A stretch of DNA of 64,000 nucleotides from Bacillus sp. NTK034 (GCF_017303275.1 NZ_JAFKOJ010000002.1:124001-188000), one strand, 5' to 3'. Shown: positions 33,968-43,576, numbered from the stretch's first letter. Numbers and translations: made by a program. The notes: generated by a model not told the origin, from the letters alone.

Positions 33968-35896
33968 TCAGCTTTTTATGGATGGCTCTGAAGGCAGAAC
34001 CCTTATTATCGTTTCACGCACTTCCTGGTTTTCATTTTTATTCATCAGAATATGAACGGTGCCCTTGTCTTCATGTGTTCTAATTAATCGCCCAATTCCC
34101 TGTCTTAACCGCAGAATCATATATGGCAGATCAACCTCTCTGAAAGGATCAGATGAACCTTCCCTTTTGGCTGTAAAGACCGGATCATGAGGAGGAAATG
34201 GCAAGCCAAAAATAAGCACATTTTCCAGGGATCTTCCCGGTATATCTAGACCTTCCCACAAATGGACAGAGCAGAGGACTGAATGCTCATCATTTTGGAA
34301 ATTTGACACGAGGGTACTTATTTCTGCATCCCCTTCAAAAAAGATCGGCATACTCAATTTTCCCGATGCAAAGGCTTTGAATTCTGCCAATTCAGAAGGG
34401 CTGTTAAATAATACTAAAGCCCTGCCTTCTGTCAGCTTAATTTGTTCCAGAATATATTCCATCTTCGCTAAACATGATTCCTCTGCAAATTCCGGCATGC
34501 GAATGACCATATTTTCTTCATAGTCGAACGGGGAATCTACAGTAAAAGATAAATAATCATCTACTCCAAGGCTCTTTGCCATATAATCAAAGGATTTATT
34601 TTCTGACAATGTTGCTGAAGAGAATACAAACGGCTTCTTTTGGGAAAATACTTCTTCCCGCATAATATCTTCCACCATTCTTGGCATGATGACCAGGGTT
34701 CTTTCACCATTATTTTCTTCAAACCAGGTAATTCCTTTTAAATCCTTTAGGAATAGTGAAAGTGAGTATGCGATTTGCTCAAGATATTCTTCGACAATTT
34801 TTAAGTCATATTCATTAATAACGTACATTTCGCTTTCAAACACCAGTTCTTCCTCAAGTGTATTGATTAAGCTCTGCAGTTTACTGCCTTCTCTCATTAC
34901 ATCGGCAGTTTTTTCAATCGTTTTCTTGTCAGAGCCTGCGTCACCTGAAGCGGACATGGAAAGTGTTATAAAGAAATGCTCATTCTGGTAAATAGCATCC
35001 TCAATTATATTTAACGTTTTTTCACGTACATCATTAGCCATGAGCCTTGTCAAAATGGATTCCAGTATCTGCTCAGTAAAACGATAAGTCAGGGCCTTTT
35101 GGGAGGCATATTCCAACAAATGGCCTTCATCAAAAACCACACAGGAGCTCTCTGGAAGCAAGGGCAGCTGCCCTTCACGTTTTCTTGATTCCTTGGTCCA
35201 GATATGTTCCATATAAAAATCATGCGAACAAATAATCAAGTCTTTTGCGCTCCGGTAATATTCCCGATGGAGAGTTTGACCGCAGCGGTGGCGCTTCTCA
35301 CAAGTAAAACAATCCTGGATTGAATCCCACGCAACTTTCGTCCAATGCTCATCCGGCAAATCAGGATAATCTTTCCGGTCACCATATCTCTCAAACTTTT
35401 GCATGGAAGAGCCTGTTTGAACAAAATCAGGAAGATCATCAAAAATACGGTTATAATGATCATGAACATCATTCGCTACGAGCTTGTCCAGCTTATTTAA
35501 ACATAGGTACTGATCACGTGATTTTGCCAGCCTGACATCAATATTCAACCCCAGTGCTTTTTCCAGCTTGGCAATATCTCCTTCCTTTTTCACCAGCTGC
35601 TCGATTAAAGTCTCATCCGCACAGGCGATAATAGCAGGTTTGTTTATGTACCTTGCATAACTGATTGCATATAAAAGATAAACAATCGTTTTCCCGGTCC
35701 CAACACCGGCCTCAGCAAATATAACACTCTTGTCTTTAAATGCCTTCTCCAGCTGAAAGGCCATAAATATTTGCTCATCCCGAATTTCAAATCCTGCTTC
35801 AGGCAATATATCGTAAAAAACATCTCCGATCCACTCACTAAGCTTTTCGTAAAAAGATTCGCTCTTGGATACGGCAAAAGGCATTCGGTTAGACAT
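33968..35896 (-). CDS. ypvA: DinG/XPD-type ATP-dependent DNA helicase YpvA
   Basis: A 642-residue superfamily 2 helicase (Bacillus subtilis YpvA has about the same length). Walker A is AGVGTGKTIVYLL and the DEAH box is VVFDEGHLLE. Between them lie the cysteines expected to hold a 4Fe-4S cluster (YLCLNKL, CFTCEKRHRC). Late motifs are LFSSATL-like FVFSSATLSE, SVHLWEGLDIPG and LRQGIGRLIRT. Members unwind DNA 5' to 3', often at R-loops or repair structures. ATG 35896 follows GGAGGGG. Monocistronic. Confidence 0.93.
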   Translation of the reverse strand: MSNRMPFAVSKSESFYEKLSEWIGDVFYDILPEAGFEIRDEQIFMAFQLEKAFKDKSVIFAEAGVGTGKTIVYLLYAISYARYINKPAIIACADETLIEQLVKKEGDIAKLEKALGLNIDVRLAKSRDQYLCLNKLDKLVANDVHDHYNRIFDDLPDFVQTGSSMQKFERYGDRKDYPDLPDEHWTKVAWDSIQDCFTCEKRHRCGQTLHREYYRSAKDLIICSHDFYMEHIWTKESRKREGQLPLLPESSCVVFDEGHLLEYASQKALTYRFTEQILESILTRLMANDVREKTLNIIEDAIYQNEHFFITLSMSASGDAGSDKKTIEKTADVMREGSKLQSLINTLEEELVFESEMYVINEYDLKIVEEYLEQIAYSLSLFLKDLKGITWFEENNGERTLVIMPRMVEDIMREEVFSQKKPFVFSSATLSENKSFDYMAKSLGVDDYLSFTVDSPFDYEENMVIRMPEFAEESCLAKMEYILEQIKLTEGRALVLFNSPSELAEFKAFASGKLSMPIFFEGDAEISTLVSNFQNDEHSVLCSVHLWEGLDIPGRSLENVLIFGLPFPPHDPVFTAKREGSSDPFREVDLPYMILRLRQGIGRLIRTHEDKGTVHILMNKNENQEVRETIIRVLPSEPSIKS

Positions 35897-36068
35897 GCTA
35901 CCCCTCCGTAATTAAAAAGTTAAAGCGCCTTTTTATCCAGACGCTTTGATTTCAGTTCTATCATTATTTCATATTTAGATTGTTAATAATCAAATGAACA
36001 TCATATAATTTTATCTCAAATACTGCAAGTGTCAAGATTTATAAAAAATCGTATATTGATCTTTCACA

Positions 36069-36105
36069 TAAAAAAACAGGGGTGCTATTTAAGGCAGCCC
36101 TGCTC
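36069..36105 (-). terminator. Terminator of the 36117-36284 gene
   Basis: Minus strand AGGGCTGC...GCACCCCT with a loop of 9 nt, then TTTTTTT. Confidence 0.75.
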
Positions 36106-36116
36106 AATATTGACGA

Positions 36117-36284
36117 TCAGTTGACACGTGACATAGAAAATGACAATGCCTGCTGCAGTTCGTCCTGTGCATTTCTTAGACTCTCCAGTGCTTCTGCTGA
36201 TGGATCACCATCTCCCTGTATTGCTTCAAGTGTTCCATTCAGCGCCTGGGAAATTTTATAAAAATCGATGCTGGAATGCTTCAT
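36117..36284 (-). CDS. Small acidic helical protein, 55 aa
   Basis: Begins MKHSSIDFYKISQALNGTLE and continues as an amphipathic helix rich in Glu, Gln and Leu (EALESLRNAQDELQQALSF). No Cys or membrane segment. ATG 36284 has AAGGAGGGG 6-8 nt upstream and a terminator follows the stop, so the gene is convincing though not recognised. It lies between ypvA and a short repeat-family-1 copy, on the same strand as ypvA. Confidence 0.72.
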   Translation of the reverse strand: MKHSSIDFYKISQALNGTLEAIQGDGDPSAEALESLRNAQDELQQALSFSMSRVN

Positions 36285-36297
36285 TGCCACCCCTCCT

Positions 36298-36364
36298 TAG
36301 AAAAGCGCAAGCGCCTTGCCCGCCCCCGACAATCCCTCGAGGGGTAGGCGCTGGAGCTAGACAG
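36298..36364. repeat. Dispersed repeat family 1, short copy C
   Basis: Only 67 bp: the left end TAGAAAAGCGCAAGCGCCTTG and the right end CCTCGAGGGGTAGGCGCTGG joined by CCCGCCCCCGACAATC. It shows that the ends alone define the element, and that the middle part of copies A and B can be lost. Confidence 0.8.
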
Positions 36365-36463
36365 CTCTCGAAATAGAATATAGATTCTTATGGTATGAAA
36401 AAAAGAATCAGATAGAGATATTCTATACAGTTTCAGAAGGAATTATGCTTTTGTTTTTTAATA

Positions 36464-37603
36464 CTATTTATTTCTTGGCGGTCTTTTTCCCCAGTACTGG
36501 TAATAGTCAGTGCGAATAAAACCATTGAAGAGCTTGCGTTTCTTAGTTGCCTTTTTTCCAAAGTGAGTTTCAAATTCTTCGTCTGAGGTCAGGATATAAA
36601 TGGACCATGTGTCAAGAGAAGCAAATGCACTCCCCATTTCAGCATACATTCGCTGTACCGCAGACTTCTCACCAAGTCTTTCCCCATATGGAGGATTTCC
36701 GACAATGACACCATATTCCTTAGCAGTCGTAAAATCGCGCACTTGCATTTGTTTGAAGTTTATTAAATCTCCCAATCCAGCTTCAAATGCATTTTCTTCA
36801 GCTATTTTCACCATCCTGTGATCAATGTCAGCACCTGCAATATCGAGAGGCTGATCATAATTCGCCAGGTCTTCAGCTTCATTCCTTGCATCTTCCCAGA
36901 CTTTTTCAGGTATCCATGACCATCCTTCCGATATGAATTCACGATTAAAACCTGGTGCAATATTCTGGCCGATTAACGCTGCTTCTATCGGGATAGTGCC
37001 AGATCCGCAGAAAGGATCTGCAAATGGCTTATCCGGGTTCCAATTAGTCAGCATAACCAATGCAGCAGCAAGTGTTTCCTTCAGTGGCGCTTCCCCCTGC
37101 CCTGCACGATATCCCCGTTTATGCAGGCCGCTTCCGCTGGCATCGATGGTCAAAAGCGCTACATCTTTATGAAGAGCAACTTCTATTTTAAATAACGGCC
37201 CATTTTCTTCGAGCCAGCCTGACTTGTGATACTTCGTTCTCATTCGTTCCACTATTGCTTTCTTGACTATAGCCTGACAGTCAGAAACGGAAAAAAGCTT
37301 GGACTTCACAGATTTTCCTGATACAGGAAATTCGGCATTTTCAGGCATATACTTTTCCCAGGGCAGCGATTTTGTTTTCTCAAAAAGCTCATCAAAACTT
37401 GTTGCTTTAAATTCTCCAACTTTTATGCGAATCCTGTCTGCTGTTCTCAGCCATAAATTCGACCGTACAATTGCAGCTTCATCGCCTTTAAATGTTATTC
37501 TGCCATTTTCAACTTCACATTCATATCCGAGATCGCGCACCTCTTTGGCAGCGAGTGCCTCAAGCCCCATAGCCGTTGTGGCGATTAAATCATATTTAGA
37601 CAT
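36464..37603 (-). CDS. ypsC: THUMP-domain rRNA/RNA methyltransferase YpsC (RlmL-like)
   Basis: A 379-residue RNA methyltransferase. The N-terminal THUMP and ferredoxin-like region (about 1-155) binds RNA; the C-terminal Rossmann domain has motif I FADPFCGSGTIPIEAALIG and the catalytic NPPYGERLG (motif IV, N2-guanine or N6-adenine type). Its relation to the first half of E. coli RlmL suggests 23S rRNA N2-guanine methylation, by inference. ATG 37603 follows AAGGTG. It lies downstream of rnpB as in Bacillus subtilis. Confidence 0.93.
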   Translation of the reverse strand: MSKYDLIATTAMGLEALAAKEVRDLGYECEVENGRITFKGDEAAIVRSNLWLRTADRIRIKVGEFKATSFDELFEKTKSLPWEKYMPENAEFPVSGKSVKSKLFSVSDCQAIVKKAIVERMRTKYHKSGWLEENGPLFKIEVALHKDVALLTIDASGSGLHKRGYRAGQGEAPLKETLAAALVMLTNWNPDKPFADPFCGSGTIPIEAALIGQNIAPGFNREFISEGWSWIPEKVWEDARNEAEDLANYDQPLDIAGADIDHRMVKIAEENAFEAGLGDLINFKQMQVRDFTTAKEYGVIVGNPPYGERLGEKSAVQRMYAEMGSAFASLDTWSIYILTSDEEFETHFGKKATKKRKLFNGFIRTDYYQYWGKRPPRNK

Positions 37604-37747
37604 ATTTTCACCTTACCTAAATTCTTATTTCTATATATGTATACCCAAACTGAACTTGGTTATTAATACATAAAGTATATCTGTTTACATACATAGCCGC
37701 AACGTATGCCTGTTTGGCCCCATTATTTTAGCCAGCATGGCAGAAAA

Positions 37748-37776
37748 GTAAAAAGCTCTCCCAAAAAGGAGAGCTT
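37748..37776 (-). terminator. Terminator of rnpB
   Basis: Minus strand AAGCTCTCC-TTTTT-GGGAGAGC followed by TTTTTAC, about 25 nt after the rnpB 3' end. Confidence 0.88.
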
Positions 37777-37797
37777 GAATTTATAACACTCATACTG

Positions 37798-38208
37798 TCT
37801 CACTAATAACGTTCTGTAAGCCATGTTTTGTACCGTAGTACTGCAAGCGACATATGTCTCGTACTCAGGTGGCAATCATCTATCTACAGGCATCTGCCTG
37901 TCCTTCCCGTTGTTCATTTCCTCAGGGAAAGTGCCCCTACCATCATTTGGGTTTCTCGCTCGCGGGGTTTACCTCGTTCCACCCCTTTCATTTCTGAAAA
38001 GGCTACGTCACTGTGGCACTTTCAAGGTATTCATGCCATATCCCGAAGGACTTAGGCATTTTCCCTGCCGTCAGCCAGAGCTAGCTCCGACTGCCCTAGC
38101 TTATGAATTCGCTAGGCACGAACACTACAGGCATCTCAGCCTGTGCGAGCATGGACTTTCCTCTACAATATAAAGTATATTGCAGCGATTACCCGAACGC
38201 TATTAATG
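37798..38208 (-). ncRNA. rnpB: RNase P RNA, type B (rnpB)
   Basis: The minus strand holds a full Bacillus-type RNase P RNA. P1 pairs AATAGCGTTC near 38208 with GAACGTTATT near 37800. The universal 5' core GTAATCGCTGC and GAGGAAAGTCCATGCTCGC, the type B helix region with GTGCCACAGTGACG, the GAAAGGGGTGGAACGAGGTA block, the GGTAGGGGCACTTTCC and the 3' conserved ACAGAACG end are all present. The ends are judged from P1 pairing and are accurate to a few bases. Neighbours gpsB and ypsC match the Bacillus subtilis locus. All open frames here are shadows. Confidence 0.95.
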
Positions 38209-38281
38209 ATCACAATGAATATTATATGTAATCTGTGATGGAATAGCAATGGTTTTAAACAGGAAAAACTGACAATTCCTG

Positions 38282-38581
38282 TCAATCGTACAATTTACTG
38301 CCAAAAACGTGTTTTTCCAGATTTGATAATCTTTTTAGAATATCAAAATTGGTTGTACCTGCAGTTTGTGCTGCCGGTCTGCGTGAAGCTTCATCAACCT
38401 GTTTTTTCAATCTCATATTTTCCTGCTGAAGATCTTCAATTTCCTGATGGAATGCTTCATAATCTTTAATGACCAAATCTAAGAACTTATCAACATCTTC
38501 AGGCTTATAGCCTCTCATGGCTGTCTTAAACTCTTTTTCCAAAATATCTTTTGCAGTTAATTTAATTTTATCGGATAGCAT
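38282..38581 (-). CDS. gpsB: Cell-division regulator GpsB
   Basis: A 99-residue DivIVA-like protein that shuttles between side wall and septum and guides PBP1 (PonA, also in this window). The N-terminal membrane-binding and PBP-binding part reads [23 protein letters not shown], followed by a coiled coil ([22 protein letters not shown]) and the C-terminal [22 protein letters not shown] trimerisation helix, almost identical to Bacillus subtilis. ATG 38581 (MLSDKIKL) was preferred; a GTG at 38590 overlaps the GGTGAG ribosome site. Confidence 0.96.
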   Translation of the reverse strand: MLSDKIKLTAKDILEKEFKTAMRGYKPEDVDKFLDLVIKDYEAFHQEIEDLQQENMRLKKQVDEASRRPAAQTAGTTNFDILKRLSNLEKHVFGSKLYD

Positions 38582-38661
38582 GACACTCACCTCAGTATAT
38601 CGCCAATCATAATTAATACTATTTTTCCAGAGATATGTACATTTGTCAATTTATCTGAGCA

Positions 38662-39231
38662 TTATTCAAATATGTCTCTCTGAGAGAATTGTTCTTCTTC
38701 TACAATCAATTGTAAATCATAAAAGGTGATTAGTCTAATGTCATATTCATTTTCTTCCTGATATTTTTTTGCGGTTTCATACAAATATTTAGGGCTGCCC
38801 TCTTTTTCCAAATCATAAAATAGAAGCAGCACATCACTTTTGCTGACAAAAAAGTGATTTTTTAATCTGAATTGCTGAGGGTTTTCATAAGGTTTTTTTG
38901 TTACTGAATCAATAAAATCAGCCTGAAGCAGTATAGATTCATACCATTCTTTGTTCGCATCCTTCCAGGACGCTTCCTGCTCCAAGAAAGGAGTAATGAC
39001 TGCAAGCTTCAGGTCTTCGTAACCTTCCAGCTTAAGATCAGATACAACTTCAGCTGCCCAAAGCTCGGCACCCAGCTGCCCGCTGATGATAACCCACTCG
39101 AGCCCATCATCCATCAGCGAAAGCAGGCTTTTTCTTATGGCGCTTTTTATATAGCCGACTGCCGGGTCATCATTTTTAAATATCCCTACTTCAAAAGGCT
39201 TGTACCCCGAAATAACTGCTACTTTTGCCAA
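38662..39231 (-). CDS. ypsA: SLOG-domain protein YpsA (DUF1273)
   Basis: A 189-residue Rossmann-like SLOG protein; relatives bind nucleotide-type ligands. Conserved stretches are [13 protein letters not shown] at the start, [20 protein letters not shown] and [20 protein letters not shown]. In Bacillus subtilis YpsA overproduction disturbs FtsZ assembly, and the gene lies next to gpsB as here. The likely start is TTG 39231, 9 nt after AAGGAG; another in-frame TTG at 39237 is only 3 nt from the site. It is 72 nt upstream of gpsB on the same strand. Confidence 0.93.
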   Translation of the reverse strand: MAKVAVISGYKPFEVGIFKNDDPAVGYIKSAIRKSLLSLMDDGLEWVIISGQLGAELWAAEVVSDLKLEGYEDLKLAVITPFLEQEASWKDANKEWYESILLQADFIDSVTKKPYENPQQFRLKNHFFVSKSDVLLLFYDLEKEGSPKYLYETAKKYQEENEYDIRLITFYDLQLIVEEEQFSQRDIFE

Positions 39232-39297
39232 TTGCAAAAACTCCTTAAAGAAATCTGCCTGGGACTTATTTTAGTACCATTGATATTTATATAAATA

Positions 39298-39324
39298 AAA
39301 CAAGGGCATAAAGCCCTTGTTTAT
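39298..39324 (-). terminator. Terminator of cotD
   Basis: Minus strand ACAAGGGC-TTTAT-GCCCTTGT followed by TTTTATTTAT; it ends at the cotD stop. Confidence 0.85.
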
Positions 39325-39701
39325 TATCTGCCGGAAAAACTCGGCCCTTGTTTTGGACCCATACCGGTTGATGCTCCTGCTACGCCAGTACCTGGTCCGC
39401 CATACCCAGGACCCATTCCCATGCCTGGGCCCATTCCCATACCTGGACCCATTCCTGGGCTATATGCACCTGCCACGCCTGGTCTTGGTCCCATATTAAC
39501 ATTCGATTGTGTCACCTGGTTCACGTTAGACTGCGATTGCGGGAAAGAATGCTGATTCTCATAGTTAATGTGGTTTACATGAGTATGATGTGTAGGATGT
39601 ATGTGTGGAACCACAATGTTCTGGAACGAATGAGTTACACAGCATTTTGTCGGATGAACAACAGCAGGCATCACCTGCGAAGGTCTTGGTCTGCAATACA
39701 T
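39324..39701 (-). CDS. cotD: Spore coat protein CotD family
   Basis: A 125-residue inner-coat-type protein. The first 60 residues match CotD: MYCRPRPSQVMPAVVHPTKC, then CCVTHSFQNIVVPHIHPTHHTHVNH, rich in His and Pro. The C-terminal half is an added Gly/Pro/Met tail with repeats GPGMGMGPGMGMGPG that Bacillus subtilis CotD (75 aa) lacks. ATG 39701 follows AAAGGGG. A possible SigK promoter lies at 39742-39764. It is placed between ypsA and mrfB as in Bacillus subtilis. Confidence 0.9.
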   Translation of the reverse strand: MYCRPRPSQVMPAVVHPTKCCVTHSFQNIVVPHIHPTHHTHVNHINYENQHSFPQSQSNVNQVTQSNVNMGPRPGVAGAYSPGMGPGMGMGPGMGMGPGYGGPGTGVAGASTGMGPKQGPSFSGR

Positions 39702-39741
39702 ATAAAGATCCCCTTTCGAAATTGTTTTTACATTAACAACC

Positions 39742-39764
39742 TATGTGAGAAAGAGTAATCTTGT
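39742..39764 (-). promoter_or_regulatory. Possible SigK promoter of cotD
   Basis: Minus strand AC (39764-39763), 17 bp, CATA (39745-39742) followed by GGTTG, against the SigK pattern AC-N16/17-CATANNNTA. The last TA is TG, so the match is partial. Confidence 0.4.
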
Positions 39765-39798
39765 ACTAATGAAAATACCTATTTTTTAGGTACTAGCC

Positions 39799-39894
39799 CT
39801 AGAGCATACTGTAGAAACTGTCTTTTAAATTGGAGAAAACGATTGCTGTAGTGAAAATTACAAGGAAGAATAAAAATAAGATTGCTTTATACAT
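39799..39894 (-). CDS. Possible 31-residue membrane peptide
   Basis: The 328-nt gap between cotD and mrfB holds this short frame: MYKAILFLFFLVIFTTAIVF and a polar tail NLKDSFYSML. ATG 39894 has a GTGGGG-type site, but the spacing is long (about 8-10 nt with weak match). A weak AT-rich hairpin (TACCTA/TAGGTA, 39779-39793) follows the stop. The single hydrophobic helix argues for a real peptide, the lack of a recognised homologue and the weak signals argue against it. Confidence 0.35.
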   Translation of the reverse strand: MYKAILFLFFLVIFTTAIVFSNLKDSFYSML

Positions 39895-40029
39895 TTTACC
39901 AGCCCCACTATATAAAATTCCTAAAAAAGTACCACACAAGTTATAATTTTACCTGTTAGGAGAAGTACATACAACTAGGAAATAGTGGATTTTTTTGTCT
40001 GGTATATTAAAATTATGTTACAGGGAAAT

Positions 40030-41286
40030 TTAAGTTCGATTAAACTTTCGTTCAAGCCGTACAATCCGCCGATGTAATTCTTCCTGTTTAATTTTTAGCT
40101 TTTCTGTTTCGCCACCTGAGATTTCTTTCATCATGTTAAAAGCTTTTTTTGCGTACATAATAGCCTGGTCTATATCCTTTAAGCGATGCTCATAGATCTT
40201 GGCCAGTTCAATGCATGATATTACCTTCATATTCATCAAGCCTTTTTCAGCAATATCCTTCCATAATTTTGCCGCCTCATCCCAGTTTTTATGTTTCTTA
40301 TGCTCAAAAGCCAGTGCAAACCTGGCATTCAAAGCTTCAGAAGACTCTCCTCCGGATATTTTATTAAAGGCTGTCTTCGCCTGTGAAGATTCACCCAGTG
40401 TTGAAAGCCATCTTCCTACTTCATAGACCTCACGAGGAGTCTGTTTTTCATCCAGCTGCATTATTTGGAAAGAAAGATGTGTATACAGACTGATCAAGGA
40501 TAAAATATCTATTTCATTATGTTTTATGATTCCCAGCATTCCTTCAGGATTTTTTCTTTCCACAAAATCAAAATAGATCATCGGTGCCAGAAAACCCGGA
40601 ATATCATCCTTTCTTTCAATCCCCAAAACATCCTTTTCTACTGCACCAAGTTTTATCCTCTCGAGTTTGTGCTTCCACATTCTTCTTGCTGCATGATACA
40701 AATCAAAATGGCCAAATGGAGGAAGTTTTGGTACATGCTCCCTAAGAAGGGTATGCCTTGTTTTTACCTGCGGCCAGTCGAAAGCCTTCCCGTTGTATGT
40801 CACCATTGTTGAATAATCAATGCTTTCAAGAAAGCTCTTATACAATGGAATCTCGGCTCCAGGTTGAGGAAGGATATGCTGCTTCAGCTTTATTTTACTC
40901 CCGTGCAGACTGGCTTGGCCAAGCAGGAATATAGTATTGCCAGTACCTCCGCCCAGACCTGTTGTCTCTGTATCAAAAAAGAAAAGATTCTCCGGCCCAT
41001 GACCGGCAGCAGACAGGGGATGCCTGATGTCTGAAGAATTCCAGGCCTCCACCGCCGCTGTAAACTGTCCAAAAGAATAGATTCCATGCATTTGATCAAG
41101 GCTATACTCCTTTTCCCTTACTAGGCAATAGGAGTCCTCAAAATAATATGGATAGACATTTTCGGATTCCCATACTTCTTTGAATGGCACATCGATATTA
41201 TTCTTTGACAACTTTATGGGAGATGACTGTTTATCCTCTGTGCCGAGATGGCCTTTTAACCTGTTCAGTTTGTTTTTAATGGACAA
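40030..41286 (-). CDS. mrfB: Exonuclease MrfB (YprB), DEDDh type
   Basis: A 418-residue protein with an RNase-H-like 3'-5' exonuclease domain and a C-terminal TPR-like helical region (from about residue 270). Catalytic acids are visible: FFDTETTGLGGGTGNTIFLLG (D and E), TYNGKAFDWPQV and KHNEIDILSL. In Bacillus subtilis MrfB and the helicase MrfA excise mitomycin C adducts in a UvrABC-independent path. The start is probably TTG 41286 (MSIKNKLNRLK), 4-5 nt after GGGTGAT and overlapping the end of mrfA by 11 nt; no ATG fits as well. Confidence 0.92.
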   Translation of the reverse strand: MSIKNKLNRLKGHLGTEDKQSSPIKLSKNNIDVPFKEVWESENVYPYYFEDSYCLVREKEYSLDQMHGIYSFGQFTAAVEAWNSSDIRHPLSAAGHGPENLFFFDTETTGLGGGTGNTIFLLGQASLHGSKIKLKQHILPQPGAEIPLYKSFLESIDYSTMVTYNGKAFDWPQVKTRHTLLREHVPKLPPFGHFDLYHAARRMWKHKLERIKLGAVEKDVLGIERKDDIPGFLAPMIYFDFVERKNPEGMLGIIKHNEIDILSLISLYTHLSFQIMQLDEKQTPREVYEVGRWLSTLGESSQAKTAFNKISGGESSEALNARFALAFEHKKHKNWDEAAKLWKDIAEKGLMNMKVISCIELAKIYEHRLKDIDQAIMYAKKAFNMMKEISGGETEKLKIKQEELHRRIVRLERKFNRT

Positions 41287-43576
41287 TGCTATCACCCGCA
41301 TCATTAACACCATTTTTAAAAGAGCTAAGTATCTTCAGTACGTCTTTTTTTGCCGTTTCTAATGAAGTATCTGTTCCGGTGCAGGAAGGACAGCCCTGGT
41401 CACATGAACATCTGCTTACCATTTCCATCGTTTCGTGCATGATATGTTCTATTCCCCCAAAAATTTTCTCGCTTAACCCTACACCGCCGGGGTACCTGTC
41501 ATAGAAAAAGATTGTCGGCTTTTCATTATGGGATGCTTTTACCTGGGGGACAACATGAACATCCTGAGGATCACACATAACAAATAGCGGCACTATATGC
41601 TTCAGGGCATGCGCTGTTCCGATGAGTCCCTGCTCAAGCCGATCTTCCTTATAATTTAAGGATTCCTTGTTAAACGAAAGCCAGGTTGAGCTTGTATGAA
41701 GTTCTTCTTCCGGAAGTGTTATTGGACCAGATCCGATATTTTCATGTGTTTCAAACTTAATTTTCTTAAAGATCGTAGCCATTGCCACTACACTTACATC
41801 CCCAAACCCTACTTCTCCAATGGTGGATGTTCTGAGTTTATCCTGTTCCAGCACCTTTAGCTCAACTGCCAGGTTAGCATCTGTAAAATAGTCTACATCC
41901 ACTTCGCGGACAAAGGCTTTTTTCTCTTCCCAATCAAGCATTTCCACCTGAAACTGGGTCCCCTGGTGGAGATAAATTGCTTCTTCATGCAGAAGAGTCA
42001 TAGCGGAAAAGCGGTCCATTTCCCCAATAACTTTCACATTCGCGATATCTGATTGATCGATTATAACGACATTTTCCTGTGATGCTGAACGGAGGCTGAT
42101 GTTATGGGCAGGAAATGAGTCTTTCATCCAATAGAATTTATCTCCGTTTTGATGCAGTATCCTTTCTTCTGCCAGGTATTCCAATACCTCTTCAGTTTCA
42201 AAGGTGCCAAAACGTTCCCCGGCATTAAAAGGAAGCTCATAGGCTGCACACTTGATATGATCCACCAGAATAATAAGGTTATCTGGATTAATTCTGGCTG
42301 TTTCAGGACTTTTATTAAAAAAGTATTCAGGGTTTTGAATAACATATTGGTCGAGTGGACTGGAACTTGCCACCATGATGACAAGTGATTCACCATGCCT
42401 TCTGCCTGCACGTCCAGCCTGCTGCCATGAGCTGGCAATTGTACCGGGGTATCCAGTCATGATACAAACCTGCAGCTGTCCGATGTCCACTCCGAGCTCA
42501 AGGGCATTTGTGCTGACAACTCCATAAATCTCCCCTGAACGAAGTCCTTTTTCTATTTCCCGCCTCTGGGTTGGCAGATACCCCCCTCGATAACCCCGAA
42601 TAGCTTTAGATCCCAATTTATGCTTTACAAGCTCCTGGAGGTAGGTCAGAAGAATCTCGACTCTGACTCTGCTTCTTGCAAACACAATGGTCTGGATTTT
42701 GTTTTTCAGAAGTTCACCTGCTAGCTTTCTCGCTTCCAGAGTAGCGCTTCTTCTAATATTAAGCGGTTTATTGACAATAGGAGGATTGTAAAATACAAAA
42801 TGCTTTTTCCCGCTCGGGGCTCCATTATTATCTACGAGTTTCATCGGCTTTTCTGTAAGCTTTTCTGCGAGTTCCAATGGATTTGCAATTGTTGCAGAAG
42901 TACAGATAAAAATGGGGTCACTCCCGTAAAAGCGGCAAATACGTCTAAGGCGGCGTATGACATTGGCTACATGGCTTCCAAATACTCCTCTGTAAATATG
43001 AAGTTCATCTATGACCACATACTTCAAATTTTCAAACAAAGACACCCATTTTGTATGATGGGGCAATATCGCAGAATGAAGCATATCCGGGTTTGTTATA
43101 ACCACATGCCCAGCCCTGCGTACCTTTTGCCGAATGTTTGCTGGTGTATCCCCGTCGTATGTATAGGAATTGATATCCAATCCAGACTCCTGGATGATTT
43201 CATTGATTTCGCTTTTTTGGTCCTGTGCCAGGGCTTTTGTCGGAAACATATAAAGCGCCCTAGCATCTGGATCATTGACAATCGTCTGCAGGACTGGAAG
43301 GTTGTAGCAAAGCGTTTTTCCTGAGGCTGTTGGAGTAACTGCTACAAAACTGTCCCCATTAATGGCTGTACGATAAGATGTTTTTTGATGTGTATAGAGC
43401 CTTGTAATGCCCCTTTTTTGCAATGCCTCTATTAATGAGGGATGAATATCTTCCGGAAGGCAGGCAGTCTTAGCCTCTTTTTCTTCTATTGTATGCCAAT
43501 GGACAATATTATCTTTATATTGCTGTTCAGATATAAGTTCTTTCATGATTTCAGGCAGATTTTTACGTACTTTCAT
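41276..43576 (-). CDS. mrfA: DNA repair helicase MrfA (YprA)
   Basis: A superfamily 2 helicase of 766 residues. Motif I is VTPTASGKTLCYNLP, motif II is VIDELHIYRG (DELH), motif III FICTSATIANP, and motif VI QQAGRAGRRHGES. A C-terminal domain (DUF1998/MZB) has four cysteines, CSCDQGCPSC, which bind zinc. The Bacillus subtilis homologue works with MrfB on mitomycin C damage. ATG 43576 follows GAGGTG. A LexA-like site 29 nt upstream suggests SOS control here. mrfB overlaps its 3' end. Confidence 0.95.
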   Translation of the reverse strand: MKVRKNLPEIMKELISEQQYKDNIVHWHTIEEKEAKTACLPEDIHPSLIEALQKRGITRLYTHQKTSYRTAINGDSFVAVTPTASGKTLCYNLPVLQTIVNDPDARALYMFPTKALAQDQKSEINEIIQESGLDINSYTYDGDTPANIRQKVRRAGHVVITNPDMLHSAILPHHTKWVSLFENLKYVVIDELHIYRGVFGSHVANVIRRLRRICRFYGSDPIFICTSATIANPLELAEKLTEKPMKLVDNNGAPSGKKHFVFYNPPIVNKPLNIRRSATLEARKLAGELLKNKIQTIVFARSRVRVEILLTYLQELVKHKLGSKAIRGYRGGYLPTQRREIEKGLRSGEIYGVVSTNALELGVDIGQLQVCIMTGYPGTIASSWQQAGRAGRRHGESLVIMVASSSPLDQYVIQNPEYFFNKSPETARINPDNLIILVDHIKCAAYELPFNAGERFGTFETEEVLEYLAEERILHQNGDKFYWMKDSFPAHNISLRSASQENVVIIDQSDIANVKVIGEMDRFSAMTLLHEEAIYLHQGTQFQVEMLDWEEKKAFVREVDVDYFTDANLAVELKVLEQDKLRTSTIGEVGFGDVSVVAMATIFKKIKFETHENIGSGPITLPEEELHTSSTWLSFNKESLNYKEDRLEQGLIGTAHALKHIVPLFVMCDPQDVHVVPQVKASHNEKPTIFFYDRYPGGVGLSEKIFGGIEHIMHETMEMVSRCSCDQGCPSCTGTDTSLETAKKDVLKILSSFKNGVNDAGDSIVH

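Noticed and set aside
37823..38173. Open frame of 116 codons on the plus strand
   Set aside because: It lies fully inside the RNase P RNA gene on the other strand; its product has no ribosome site or family likeness.
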